64,000 nucleotides of DNA from an uncultured Lachnospiraceae bacterium. Its GTDB lineage: Bacteria > Bacillota > Clostridia > Lachnospirales > Lachnospiraceae. Where the stretch lies: assembly GCA_910586125.1 (NCBI GenBank), contig CAJUHP010000017.1, positions 1-64,000 of the forward strand, written 5' to 3'. Positions 24,516 through 33,077 of this stretch are shown in pieces (position 1 is the stretch's first letter; every line of letters starts with the position of its first letter). The position numbers and the translations under genes were made by a program. The notes beneath the pieces were generated by a model. That model saw only the letters and a program-made list of their open reading frames with translations. It did no database searches and was not told the origin of the DNA.

Positions 24516-26120
24516 TCAGCGCAGTTTCCGGTTCAGCTTTCGGATCGCCTGGATACAGCTTCCTTCCCTTCCGTCCAGATCATAGAGCTGCGCCTGCTGC
24601 ACATGCGTATATACTTTTACATTGTCGAGATAGCAGAGGCTCTCTGCGGTAAAGGCAAGACCTTCTCCGCCGTCTTCAAAAATCAGCTCCGCCGTCTCTC
24701 CATTTTGACCGGAAACACTCTTCGTCTCCCCGCCAAAGGTCACGCGGACTGTAACCGGCTCCTCTGCCTCGATGGTAAAGCGGACCGTAACCGGCCCCTG
24801 TCCGGAGACTTCGTTTTGGATCTGTCCGCCTGCCGGAAGTTCTGCCTGCATGGAACCGTTATTGTCTGTCACCCTGGCCCCGCCGGTCATCTGCCAGCCG
24901 CTCTCCCCCAGGGCAAACTGCGGATTGTACAGCAGATTATTGGCATAATCCCGGTAGGTCCAGACGCCGTACCCCATCGCGCAGTCCCGAAGAATATCCG
25001 TCATGGCGACGATATAATCCGCCACCTGATCTTCCTTCACCTGCGCGTTATGCTCAAATCCGGGCGTATTGTCCATGTACAGGAACTGCTCGATATACAG
25101 CTTTTTCCCCGCTGTGGACAGAAGCACCTGATCCAACATCTCCTTCGACATGGCCAGCGCCTCCGCCGCCTCCAAGCGCTCTCCCTCGTTGATATGACCG
25201 ATGGGAACGCCGTACATTAAAGCGGTGTAGGGCGCGCCCTCACAGGCGTATGTGGCGCTGTGGCTGTACCACTGACTCTCCCCGTTTTCGTCCGGAACCA
25301 AGTCTGCATCCATGCGGACTTCCATGGACAATTCCGGAAAGTTCTGCTGGCTGTGCGCCAGAAAATCGCAGAGCCACCAGTCAAAAAACTCATATAAAAG
25401 CCGCAGAGCAGGCTGGTCTGCCCCCGGCATGGGAAGCCGGTCATATCCCGAAATCTCCTCGCCGTACAGGGCGGACAGTTCTTTCAGCGAGTAGCGTTCG
25501 GACAGATAGTCCGCATATCCGCAAAAGCGCGCCAGCCGGATCCTTTCTTCCAAATCCTCCAGCTCCGTGGCATAGCTGGTAAAGCTCCAAAAGTCCTCCC
25601 AGGTCAGAAAACCGCCGAAAAAATTGTCGTGGGCCGACGCCTTCTCATAGACGGTCTTTACATAGTCATCCCACGCCGCAAGCACCGCGCTGTCTCCCAT
25701 CACATCCCGAAACCGTTTTCTGACATCGCTGCCGTCAGGCCAATAATCCCAGGTGTATCCGACCCGCAGGCTGACCCACAGGCCCTCTTTGGCGGCCGCC
25801 GTCATCACCTGGTCCAGCTTATCCCAGGCGTACGCATTGTAGGAGACCGGCGTCATCTCCGGCTGAAATTCGCGCCATGGCACCACCAGAATGATACTGT
25901 TGAAGCCGTCCTCTCGGATCTGCTCCAGATCTTTTTCCAGGTGATCTGTCTCGCTGTTCCAGAAATTTAAGACCCACTCGTCGCCAAAATACGTGACGGA
26001 TTTCAGGTAGGCGGGTTTGCGTGAAAAGTTTTCCCCGCCGCTGCACCCTGCCATAAGAACGCATCCTATCGCAAAAAGAAGCACCCAAAAGAGCCGGTGT
26101 CTGTTTCGTTTCTTCTCCAT
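24516..26120 (-). CDS. lipoprotein glycoside hydrolase-like protein (TIM barrel + C-terminal beta domain)
   Basis: 534 aa from the ATG at 26120, which has AGGGAG upstream and yields a clean lipoprotein signal (hydrophobic 10-25, lipobox LMAGC with Cys26). Residues about 40-430 look like a clan GH-A barrel: GFNSIILVVPWREFQPE, LWVSLRVGYTWDYWPDG, GFLTWEDFW with a candidate acid/base Glu, and KLYIEQFLYMDN with a candidate nucleophile. Residues about 435-520 (LLYNPQFALGESGWQMTGG) resemble a carbohydrate-binding beta-sandwich. It would be displayed on the outer face of the membrane. Exact family and substrate unknown. It is placed between a SAM-I riboswitch and metK, an unexpected partner. Confidence 0.7.
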   Translation of the reverse strand: MEKKRNRHRLFWVLLFAIGCVLMAGCSGGENFSRKPAYLKSVTYFGDEWVLNFWNSETDHLEKDLEQIREDGFNSIILVVPWREFQPEMTPVSYNAYAWDKLDQVMTAAAKEGLWVSLRVGYTWDYWPDGSDVRKRFRDVMGDSAVLAAWDDYVKTVYEKASAHDNFFGGFLTWEDFWSFTSYATELEDLEERIRLARFCGYADYLSERYSLKELSALYGEEISGYDRLPMPGADQPALRLLYEFFDWWLCDFLAHSQQNFPELSMEVRMDADLVPDENGESQWYSHSATYACEGAPYTALMYGVPIGHINEGERLEAAEALAMSKEMLDQVLLSTAGKKLYIEQFLYMDNTPGFEHNAQVKEDQVADYIVAMTDILRDCAMGYGVWTYRDYANNLLYNPQFALGESGWQMTGGARVTDNNGSMQAELPAGGQIQNEVSGQGPVTVRFTIEAEEPVTVRVTFGGETKSVSGQNGETAELIFEDGGEGLAFTAESLCYLDNVKVYTHVQQAQLYDLDGREGSCIQAIRKLNRKLR

Positions 26121-26231
26121 TCCTCTCCCTTCTGTTATCAAGCCCGGCCGCCATCCCTCTGACAGCATGCCATCCGGCCCACGCAGGTTTCCTTTGACGG
26201 GAAGCGTCAATCCGAGCGATTTTACCGACAC

Positions 26232-26383
26232 AAAAAAGTCCGCCATAAGCGGACTTGATTACAGTAGCACTGGTTCAAATCCTCTTATTGTTCGACTTGC
26301 TCGCTCAGGTTGGCACCTTCCGTCTTCCAGGGGTTGCCGTGACTTCACAGATCCTATGTATCTCCATCACTCTGAATAAGAGA
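26232..26383 (-). promoter_or_regulatory. SAM-I (S-box) riboswitch with terminator
   Basis: On the minus strand the aptamer runs from about 26383 to 26282. P1 is CTCTTATT / AATAAGAG. It contains AGAGTGATGGAG, then GTGAAGTCACGGCAACC (the conserved GGCAACC kink-turn region), GGAAGGTGCCAACCTG and GCGAGCAAGTCGAACAATAAG, in the order of the S-box consensus. An intrinsic terminator follows: AAGTCCGC / GCGGACTT with a 5-nt loop and six T (26256-26232). SAM binding should promote termination. It precedes the glycosidase lipoprotein gene and metK. Confidence 0.92.
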
Positions 26384-26445
26384 ACTACCTATTTACTTTT
26401 CAAACAACTCTGCCCAAAGCGCCTCGTGCGCTTCCGACAAATCCT

Positions 26446-26474
26446 ATCATAGCACAGTCTTTCCTGTCCGTCAA
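26446..26474 (-). promoter_or_regulatory. promoter of the SAM riboswitch transcript
   Basis: On the minus strand TTGACG (26474-26469) and TATGAT (26451-26446) are separated by 17 nt. Transcription would begin near 26440, about 55 nt before riboswitch helix P1. Confidence 0.75.
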
Positions 26475-26492
26475 TGGTTTTCCTCTGGAAAT

Positions 26493-27788
26493 TCAGATGC
26501 TTCGGGACAGCTTAAATTTCTGCACATCCTTATCGTTATCGGCCAGACGGATCTCCGCGCCCAGCTCGCGCAGCTTCTCCGCAAAGCTTTCATAGCCGCG
26601 CATGATATACTCCACATCCTCCACCACACTGCACCCGTCGGCTGCCAGACCGGCCAGAACCAGCGCCGCTCCGGCACGCAGATCCGGCGCGCTGACCTCC
26701 GCTCCGGTAAAGCGGGTCACACCGTCGATGACGGCGATATTGCCGCCCTCCACCTTGGCGCTGGCTCCCATGCGGGCCAGTTCATCCAGATACTTAAACC
26801 GGTTCTCAAAAATGCTCTCCGTCACAATGCTGGTGCCGCAGGCCAGCGCCAGCGCCACAGAAATCTGGGGCTGCATATCCGTCGGAAAGCCCGGATAGGG
26901 CAGCGTCTTCACCTTGGTATGGTTCATGCGCTTCTTCGCCACCACGCGCACCGCGTCGTCAAACTCCGAGATCTCACAGCCCATCTCCATCAGCTTGGAC
27001 GAGATCGCTTCCAAGTGCTTCGGGATCACATTGCGCACGGTAACGTCTCCCATGGTGACAGCCGCGGCCGCCATATAGGTTCCCGCCTCGATCTGGTCGG
27101 GAATAATCGAGTACTCTGTGCCGTGCAGCTTCTGCACGCCGCTGATGCGGATCACATCCGTACCGGCGCCCTTGATGTTGGCTCCCATACTGTTTAACAT
27201 GCTGGCCACGTCCACCACATGGGGTTCCTTGGCCGCGTTCTCAATGATTGTATTGCCGTCGGCCAGAACCGCCGCCAGCATGATGTTGATCGTCGTGCCC
27301 ACGGACACCACGTCCAGATAGACATGACCCCCGCCAAGATGCGGCGCCTCGGCATTGACCATGCCGTACTCCACCACCGTCGTGGCTCCCAGAGCCCGAA
27401 ATCCTTTCAGATGCTGGTCAATCGGCCGGCTGCCGATATTGCATCCGCCGGGCAGAGCCACGCTGGCCCTGCGGTATTTTCCTAAAAGCGCTCCCAACAG
27501 ATAGTAGGAGGCCCGTATTTTCTTGATAAACTCATTGTTCACAGTGACGGAGCCGATGCTTCTGGCATTGATCCGCACCGTATGCCTGCCGATCCGCTCA
27601 ACGACCGCTCCCACGTCCCGGATCGCATTTAATAATACATCAATATCCCACACGTCGGGAAGATTTTCAATCACCACGGTCTCATCCGTCATAACCGCCG
27701 CTGCCAGCACTCCCAGCGCCGCATTTTTCGCGCCTCCTATAACGACCTCTCCCACCAGGGGATTGCCGCCTTTCATTACATACCGCAT
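26493..27788 (-). CDS. murA: UDP-N-acetylglucosamine 1-carboxyvinyltransferase MurA
   Basis: 431 aa from the ATG at 27788; a GTG two codons upstream is possible. EPSP-synthase fold with the substrate loop GGAKNAALGVLAAAVM. The catalytic Cys lies in VALPGGCNIGSRPIDQHLKG (about residue 116), the residue attacked by fosfomycin. Also present: the PTDMQPQ motif and AGAALVLAGLAADG. It transfers enolpyruvate from PEP to UDP-GlcNAc, the first committed step of peptidoglycan synthesis. It has its own promoter at 27903-27930. Confidence 0.94.
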   Translation of the reverse strand: MRYVMKGGNPLVGEVVIGGAKNAALGVLAAAVMTDETVVIENLPDVWDIDVLLNAIRDVGAVVERIGRHTVRINARSIGSVTVNNEFIKKIRASYYLLGALLGKYRRASVALPGGCNIGSRPIDQHLKGFRALGATTVVEYGMVNAEAPHLGGGHVYLDVVSVGTTINIMLAAVLADGNTIIENAAKEPHVVDVASMLNSMGANIKGAGTDVIRISGVQKLHGTEYSIIPDQIEAGTYMAAAAVTMGDVTVRNVIPKHLEAISSKLMEMGCEISEFDDAVRVVAKKRMNHTKVKTLPYPGFPTDMQPQISVALALACGTSIVTESIFENRFKYLDELARMGASAKVEGGNIAVIDGVTRFTGAEVSAPDLRAGAALVLAGLAADGCSVVEDVEYIMRGYESFAEKLRELGAEIRLADNDKDVQKFKLSRSI

Positions 27789-28243
27789 AGCCACCTCAGC
27801 TCAGATTTCTGTTCTATTCTTTTTATCAAAAACCGTATGTACAGCCGTAAAATCCTCTTAAGCGATCCGTTTTTATCTCACGTTCCCGAACCACGTATCC
27901 TTATTATACCACATGTCATAAATTTGTAAATCTTTTTTCATATTTCCTTCACGTTCCGCTTCTGCTCCCGCCCTTTTCCCCGAAAAAAGGCCGGAAAGAA
28001 CCGCGAAAACATAAGAAAGTTTACGCAAAAAGCCGAAGAAAAATACAGAATCAAAGAAAAATGCCGTAAAATGGCAGAAAGGGGCTGTCGCACCATCGGC
28101 GTGATCCGTCTGCCGTGCAATATCCCGTTTCCGTATTTTCCTTGCCTGCCGCCGTTTTTTCTTCTCTCTGCCAACTGTTCTGATAAGAAAAAAGTGTACA
28201 AAAATAGCAGGGATCAACCTTCCTCCGTTTGTGCCCGCACCAA
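27789..28243. other. noncoding gap between murA and dmsB
   Basis: This stretch holds the murA promoter and a 5' leader of about 110 nt. Between about 27950 and 28240 nothing is recognised. The reading frames there encode low-complexity Phe/Arg/Lys-rich peptides without a ribosome binding site, and no structured RNA motif is evident. Confidence 0.5.
27903..27930 (-). promoter_or_regulatory. murA promoter
   Basis: On the minus strand TTTACA (27930-27925), a 16-nt spacer ending TGG, and TATAAT (27908-27903) form a strong extended -10 promoter about 115 nt upstream of the murA start. Confidence 0.75.
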
Positions 28244-28282
28244 AAAGGCGGGAACCTGGGACAAATCCCAATTCCCGCCTTT
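28241..28282 (-). terminator. terminator of the dmsA-dmsB operon
   Basis: AAAGGCGGGAA pairs with TTCCCGCCTTT (28244-28254, 28272-28282), and an inner 5-bp stem TGGGA / TCCCA extends it. On the minus strand a T run follows. It starts 21 nt after the dmsB stop. Confidence 0.8.
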
Positions 28283-28302
28283 CATAAAGCAGAATGACTC
28301 CG

Positions 28303-28884
28303 TTACAGATACATTTCCTCCGCGCCGTCTGACAGCATGGACTGCTTCGGCTCGATCAGCAGGCTAGGGCCGGTGGCGTCGGCCTTCGGCAGAATCGGCA
28401 GCTCATTGACCAGCTCTGCTCCCGCATGCTTCTGCACCAGTTCGTCCAGATCTCCGAACTCCAGCGCGCGAAGCGGACAGGCGTCCACACAGACCGGATT
28501 GCCTCCCGCCGCGCGGATCGCAGCGCAGGCGTCGCACTTGCCTACTTTTTTCTTCTCCTCGATGTATTTCGGAGCGCCGTAGGGACATGCCTGCACACAG
28601 GCCTGGCAGCCGATGCACAGCGCCTCGTCGTGAAGAACCGTTCCGTCTTCCGCCACATACATGGCGCCCACCGGGCAGGCCGAGACACAGGCCGGATTCT
28701 CACAGTGATTGCAGGACATGGTCATGTGATAAAACGTCACATCCGGGTAGGAGCCCACCTCATACGATTTCACCTCGCGGAACAGCGTTCCCACATCCAG
28801 ACGGTTCTTATCCTTGCAGGCCACCTGGCAGGTACGGCATCCCGTACACATGGTGGCGTCAAAATAAAACCCAAGTTTGCCCAT
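28303..28884 (-). CDS. dmsB: DmsB-like 4Fe-4S electron-transfer subunit
   Basis: 193 aa ferredoxin-type subunit with four Cys clusters. The first is CTGCRTCQVACKDKN, then CNHCENPACVSACPVGAM, CIGCQACVQACPYGAP and the discontinuous CDACAAIRAAGGNPVCVDACP. This set binds four 4Fe-4S clusters as in DmsB/NrfC. It has no signal peptide, so it is probably carried through the Tat pathway bound to DmsA. It lies 18 nt after dmsA. No DmsC-like membrane subunit follows; the operon ends at a terminator. Confidence 0.9.
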   Translation of the reverse strand: MGKLGFYFDATMCTGCRTCQVACKDKNRLDVGTLFREVKSYEVGSYPDVTFYHMTMSCNHCENPACVSACPVGAMYVAEDGTVLHDEALCIGCQACVQACPYGAPKYIEEKKKVGKCDACAAIRAAGGNPVCVDACPLRALEFGDLDELVQKHAGAELVNELPILPKADATGPSLLIEPKQSMLSDGAEEMYL

Positions 28885-28902
28885 CTATAGAAGCCTCCCT
28901 TC

Positions 28903-31623
28903 TCACAGCTCGATGATCCTCTGCGGTTTTTCCACGTCAGGGATCAGAGGCTCACCATCGTATTTCTCATAGTTGCAGTTATAGTTGTTGTAGCCGGTCA
29001 CACCCATGCCGGAAACCACAGGGCCGCACAGCACGTTGTCAGCGCCGCCGCGATCCACCTGTTTCTCCTCGTCATAATCGATCCAGGAGCCGTGAGGCAC
29101 GCCGACACAGCCCGGCATGATAATTCCCGTCAGGGACGCCGTCCGCAAAATACTGCCGTGCGCATTGTAAACCCGCACCGTATCTCCGGTCTGGATTCCC
29201 TTGGCCGCCGCGTCCTCCTTGTTTAAGAACACCGGGTTGGGCCAGGTCTCTCTCAGCCACGGGCAGTTGTCAAACACGGAGTGAGAGCGGCGCAGATAGT
29301 GCGGATTGTATACCAAGAACGGGTATTCGCTCGGCTCGCCGCCGATCACGCCGTCCTTGAACGTCGTCTCATATCCTTCCGGCGCCACGGTGTAGGAGGG
29401 ATAGGGTTTAAAGGTTCCTGCCGGGCTGTAGCCCATCGCATTTAACGTATCTGCCTTCCAGTCGTTGTAAATCTCAAACTTGCCGGATTCACTGGACAGC
29501 GGATGACCGGCCGGATCTTCTATGAAATCCTGATATCCGATATAACCGTAGTTGTCACCCTCGGCTCTGGCCACCTGGTAAACGCCGTCGGACAGGAATT
29601 TTTTCATCTCCACAACGCCGTCCTGCGGTGCGCCCTCGACACCCCACTCGTCGATATCCGCCTGTGTGATCGTCACAAGCGGCACATAGTCCGTGCCCTC
29701 GGCATTGATCACGGTGCAGCCTGCAATCTGATTGAAGAACTGCTGCTTTTCGCTGATCGGCCAGATTTCATCGGCATTCAGCCCCATCTGGTCCATAATG
29801 CCTCTGGCGATCTCCTGGTCGGTCTTGGATTCGTAGAGCGGCTCCACCACCTGCGTGTACACAAACAGCGCCTCCCGGTTTCCGGTCAGAAAACCGCCGA
29901 CACGCTCCCACTCGGTCGTCACCGGCATCACGATATCGGAATATTTGGCCTGGGTTGTCAAAAACTGCGCGTTGCAGCAGACAAACTCCATGGAACGCAT
30001 GGCCTTGATGCCGTTTACCAGATCCGGGCTGGTCTGCAGGCGGGCATCGGCATCCCAGTAAACCATCTTGACATTGACGTCGCGGATATCCTCCGCCGTA
30101 TATTTGGCAGCGTAATAATCTGCGTTGTTATTTGCTTTGCCCTCCAGAACGGACTTCCACATGGTAGGACCGTTCAGGCGCAGGTCGCTGGCATTGGTCG
30201 GCGCTGCGGGCAGGCCGGCGCCGCCGTTTTTCACCAGTCTGGGACCGGAGTTGCCGGCGTCGGAAGCGTACATGGCGCCGCAGGAGTGGCCGGGCTTGCC
30301 AAAGTGGCCGCCCATACAGCCGATGGTCATGTAAAGCTGCGGAATGTCCTCGGCGTTGCGGTTGCGGGCATGCGCATAGCTGTGCAGAATCGACACGGCC
30401 TTATCTTTGCGCATCTCATTCGCATACCACTTGATATCCTCTTCCGGCGTGCCGCAGATCTTGCTGGCCCAGGCCGCATCCTTGGGCGTCTCGTCGTAAG
30501 CGCCCAGCACATAATCCTTAAAGTTCTCGTTCAGCTTGGCTCCTTCCGGCATATGGTCCGCGTCAAAGCCGACGGTATATGTATTCAGGAAATCCCAGTC
30601 GATGATGCCGCCCTGGCTCTCGTCAAGCGCCAGCATCTCATAGGCGACACCCAGCAAAAACGCGGTGTCCGTTCCGGGACGAACGCGAATCCACTTTGCC
30701 TCAAAGACGGAAGCCGTGGCGTTGTAGGACGGGCCTACGACGATAAACTGCGTCTTTTTGTTCTTTTTGGCCTGCAGGAAGTTGTAAGTCCGGCTGCCGG
30801 CGGAAGCCCAGGCCGGATTGCCGCCGTAGAAGACGATTGTTTCGGAATTCTTCAGATCCATCCGGTCGTTGGCCTTGTTTAAGTCGTAAGGCGGCAGACC
30901 GATCTTATCCACATTAAAACAGTAGGTTCCGTAGGAAGTCGTGTCGGCGTAGGACGTGTAGCCGCCCAGCATGGCAAAAATATTTTTGCCGCAGGAGCCG
31001 GTTCTGGTCATCAGAGAATCGGTGCCGTAGGTGTCCGCCACTCTCTTGATCTCCGCCGCCACCATGGAAAACGCCTCTTCCCAGGAGATTCTCTCCCACT
31101 CGTCCTTGCCGCGCAGTTCGCCGTGGGTGTTCTCCCCGCCGCCGGGCTGCCAGCTCTTGCGCTTCATCGGATACTTCAGGCGGTCTGCGCCGAAGCACTG
31201 CTGCTGCTGTGCGCGGCCTCTGAGGCAGGCCCGCTGCTGCATGTACTCATAGCTGTCCTCATGGGTATCGTCCGTTTTCTGACGGATCACCATGCCGTCC
31301 TTGACCATGACCTTGTTCAGGCAGCGGCCCGCACAGTTATGCCAGCAGGCGGCGGACACCCAGGTGCCTCCCTCCTCCGGGTTCACAATCGGACTGTGTT
31401 CTACAGGAGCGGTGGTCTCCGGCACCGACTCTCCCGCCGTGGTGGGAGCCGCCGTTGTCCCCGCGGTCGTGCCCGCAGCCTGGCTGGTATCCGACAGGCT
31501 CGACTCCTTCGAGCAGGCAGTCAGAGAAAGGCCGGCCACAGCCGCTGTGGCGACGGCGCTGCCCTTTAAGAACTGTCTGCGGCTGAACCTCGCGTCCAGC
31601 AGTTTGTCAATTAAATGTGACAT
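28903..31623 (-). CDS. dmsA: DmsA-like molybdopterin oxidoreductase with Tat lipoprotein signal
   Basis: 906 aa from the ATG at 31623, preceded by AAAAGGAGG. The N-terminus has a twin-arginine motif SRRQFLKG (Arg15, Arg16), a hydrophobic stretch, and a lipobox-like LSLTAC with Cys37. A Thr/Ala-rich linker (about 41-76) leads to the catalytic body. The first iron-sulfur cluster uses Cys93, Cys97 and Cys101 (CWHNCAGRC) and a Cys in QQRACLRG. Further DMSO-reductase-family features are FYGGNPAWASAGS, IRVRPGTDTAFLLG and the C-terminal DTVRVYNAHG. Predicted terminal reductase for DMSO, TMAO or a related acceptor on the outside of the membrane; the true substrate is unknown. Confidence 0.87.
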   Translation of the reverse strand: MSHLIDKLLDARFSRRQFLKGSAVATAAVAGLSLTACSKESSLSDTSQAAGTTAGTTAAPTTAGESVPETTAPVEHSPIVNPEEGGTWVSAACWHNCAGRCLNKVMVKDGMVIRQKTDDTHEDSYEYMQQRACLRGRAQQQQCFGADRLKYPMKRKSWQPGGGENTHGELRGKDEWERISWEEAFSMVAAEIKRVADTYGTDSLMTRTGSCGKNIFAMLGGYTSYADTTSYGTYCFNVDKIGLPPYDLNKANDRMDLKNSETIVFYGGNPAWASAGSRTYNFLQAKKNKKTQFIVVGPSYNATASVFEAKWIRVRPGTDTAFLLGVAYEMLALDESQGGIIDWDFLNTYTVGFDADHMPEGAKLNENFKDYVLGAYDETPKDAAWASKICGTPEEDIKWYANEMRKDKAVSILHSYAHARNRNAEDIPQLYMTIGCMGGHFGKPGHSCGAMYASDAGNSGPRLVKNGGAGLPAAPTNASDLRLNGPTMWKSVLEGKANNNADYYAAKYTAEDIRDVNVKMVYWDADARLQTSPDLVNGIKAMRSMEFVCCNAQFLTTQAKYSDIVMPVTTEWERVGGFLTGNREALFVYTQVVEPLYESKTDQEIARGIMDQMGLNADEIWPISEKQQFFNQIAGCTVINAEGTDYVPLVTITQADIDEWGVEGAPQDGVVEMKKFLSDGVYQVARAEGDNYGYIGYQDFIEDPAGHPLSSESGKFEIYNDWKADTLNAMGYSPAGTFKPYPSYTVAPEGYETTFKDGVIGGEPSEYPFLVYNPHYLRRSHSVFDNCPWLRETWPNPVFLNKEDAAAKGIQTGDTVRVYNAHGSILRTASLTGIIMPGCVGVPHGSWIDYDEEKQVDRGGADNVLCGPVVSGMGVTGYNNYNCNYEKYDGEPLIPDVEKPQRIIEL

Positions 31624-31801
31624 AAGGTTCCTCCTTTTCTCGCTGCTTTCGCAGCGGGTTATACACATATGACGCATATTGGTATATTTTTTATTTTACC
31701 GTCTCCATAAAAAAATTCAATGGACAGTTTTAAAAAAATGTTACTTTTCCCTGCGTCTTTTTTTTATTTTTCTATTTTCAGAATATTCAAAAAAAACCCT
31801 C

Positions 31802-31829
31802 TTGCAATCTATGGGGAGTCTGCTATAAT
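31802..31829 (+). promoter_or_regulatory. promoter of the Tat-chaperone gene
   Basis: TTGCAA (31802-31807) and TATAAT (31824-31829) with a 16-nt spacer, 31 nt before the start at 31861. It lies in the 237-bp divergent region shared with dmsA; no unambiguous promoter was found for dmsA. Confidence 0.65.
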
Positions 31830-31860
31830 TTCATTACCACCATCAAAAAGGAGGATACCA

Positions 31861-32556
31861 ATGCCAAACAACGAAAACAAAGAAATTTTGGAAGTTCTGC
31901 TGGCCAACCGCCTGTTTCTCTACTCCCTGCTGCACAAGGTATTTGGACGTGAACCGGATACGGATTTTCTGCAGATTCTGACCGGAGAGAATACCTGCGA
32001 AGCGTTTGCCCTGCTATCCGACGAGGAGGGCGACGTGCCGGACCGCTTTGTTCTCTTTCTGAAGGAACTGCGCGGCGAATTCACGCAGAAACCATTTATG
32101 GAACAGCTTAAGACCGAGTATACCCGCCTGTTTATCGGACCGACCAAGCTGCCGGCCCCTCCCTGGGAGTCCGTATACCGGAGCAAACAGGGTCTTCTCT
32201 TTCAGGAGAGCACGCTGGCTGTCCGCGAATTTTACCGCAAGTTCAACATGCTTCCGCAGGACTATCCCCATGTGGCCGACGACAGTCTGGCCTTGGAGCT
32301 GCATTTTATGGCAAAGCTCTCCGAAAAGGCGCTGGATGCGCTTCGCGCCGATCGCATGGAGGACTTGAACTACTATCTGAACGGGCAGAATATCTTTCTG
32401 CAGAGTCATCTGCTGGTATGGGTTCCTAAATTTTTGGAGCGGATGGCGGATGCGCCGTCCGATCTGATGTATCCGCAGTTGGCTCTGGTCACGGACGATT
32501 TCCTGCGCCGCGATCAGAAGGTGGTGGAAGAGATGCTGTCCATGATCGGATGTTAA
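31861..32556 (+). CDS. dmsD: TorD/DmsD-family redox enzyme maturation chaperone
   Basis: 231 aa, all-helical, from the ATG at 31861, which has AGGAGG 7 nt upstream; the open frame extends further but without a site. It shows the TorD-family pattern: a helical N-terminus LANRLFLYSLLHKVFGREPD, the conserved EYTRLFIGPTKLPAPPWESVY region and LPQDYPHVADDSLALELHFM. These chaperones bind the Tat signal of molybdoenzymes until the cofactor is inserted. Its place divergent from dmsA identifies DmsA as the likely client. Confidence 0.87.
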   Translation: MPNNENKEILEVLLANRLFLYSLLHKVFGREPDTDFLQILTGENTCEAFALLSDEEGDVPDRFVLFLKELRGEFTQKPFMEQLKTEYTRLFIGPTKLPAPPWESVYRSKQGLLFQESTLAVREFYRKFNMLPQDYPHVADDSLALELHFMAKLSEKALDALRADRMEDLNYYLNGQNIFLQSHLLVWVPKFLERMADAPSDLMYPQLALVTDDFLRRDQKVVEEMLSMIGC

Positions 32557-32653
32557 GACAAAAGCTTTGAGAACGCGGCGTACTGTCGGCCTCTCCCTTG
32601 ACGAAGTAAAGAGGCTGCAAACAGGGCGCAATGCTAAATAGATTTCCAAATCA

Positions 32654-32758
32654 AAGGGGCTGTTGCAAAACGAAGATTTTCTACAAAATATGGGATCCAT
32701 GCACGAGCTGGCACAGCCATATTTTGTGTTTAATCTGAGTTTTGCGACAGCCCCTTTT
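32654..32758. repeat. nested-hairpin repeat, copy 2
   Basis: The outer stem GGGGCTGTTGCAAAAC / GTTTTGCGACAGCCCC has one mismatch. The inner stem ACAAAATATGG / CCATATTTTGT encloses GATCCATGCACGAGCTGGCACAG-like sequence. It lies 98 nt after the dmsD stop and ends in TTTT on the plus strand. It aligns along its whole length with 23112-23206, so the two are copies of one mobile or dispersed element, not independent terminators. Confidence 0.75.
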
Positions 32759-32829
32759 GCTATGTCATTTTTTGAATATTCTTTGAACCGTATTAAAAAG
32801 TCCTTGACAACAAGCATCCAGCAGCAGAA

Positions 32830-33077
32830 AAAATAAGTCCGACGCCTGACAGAGAAAAAAGCTCTTGCCTATTCAAGAAACTCCTTTTCTTCTTTCAGAC
32901 GTCGGATTTCTTTTTCCTGTTCCCTAACCTGCCCGCGCAGCATTGCCATCTCCGGTGCAGGACTCATCGTGGTTTCCCATGTGCGCCGGAACCGATATCC
33001 CGTCTTCCCTCTCCGGAAGCCTTTGTCCATGTACACAAAGTGTTTTCAGGGATGCCCAGTTCGGCTGCTGTCTTTAC
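32830..33077 (-). pseudogene. IS3-family transposase OrfA relic
   Basis: The minus strand encodes TAAELGIPENTLCTWTKASG and EGRRDIGSG, then after a stop and frame change MLRGQVREQEKEIRRLKEE and FLE, a stop, and ARAFFSVRR. This is the order of the C-terminal half of IS3/IS150-type OrfA proteins (helix-turn-helix, then leucine-zipper-like coiled coil, then FLEEASAFFA). Two stops and a frameshift make it a pseudogene; no OrfB or terminal repeats were seen. It overlaps the 3' end of the TetR gene by a few bases. Confidence 0.65.

Noticed and set aside
27873..28271. 132-codon minus-strand open frame upstream of murA
   Set aside because: Low-complexity Phe/Arg/Lys composition, overlaps the murA promoter, and no ribosome binding site or homologous motif.
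29503..30882. 459-codon plus-strand open frame inside dmsA
   Set aside because: Antisense shadow of dmsA, whose cofactor and signal motifs are clear.
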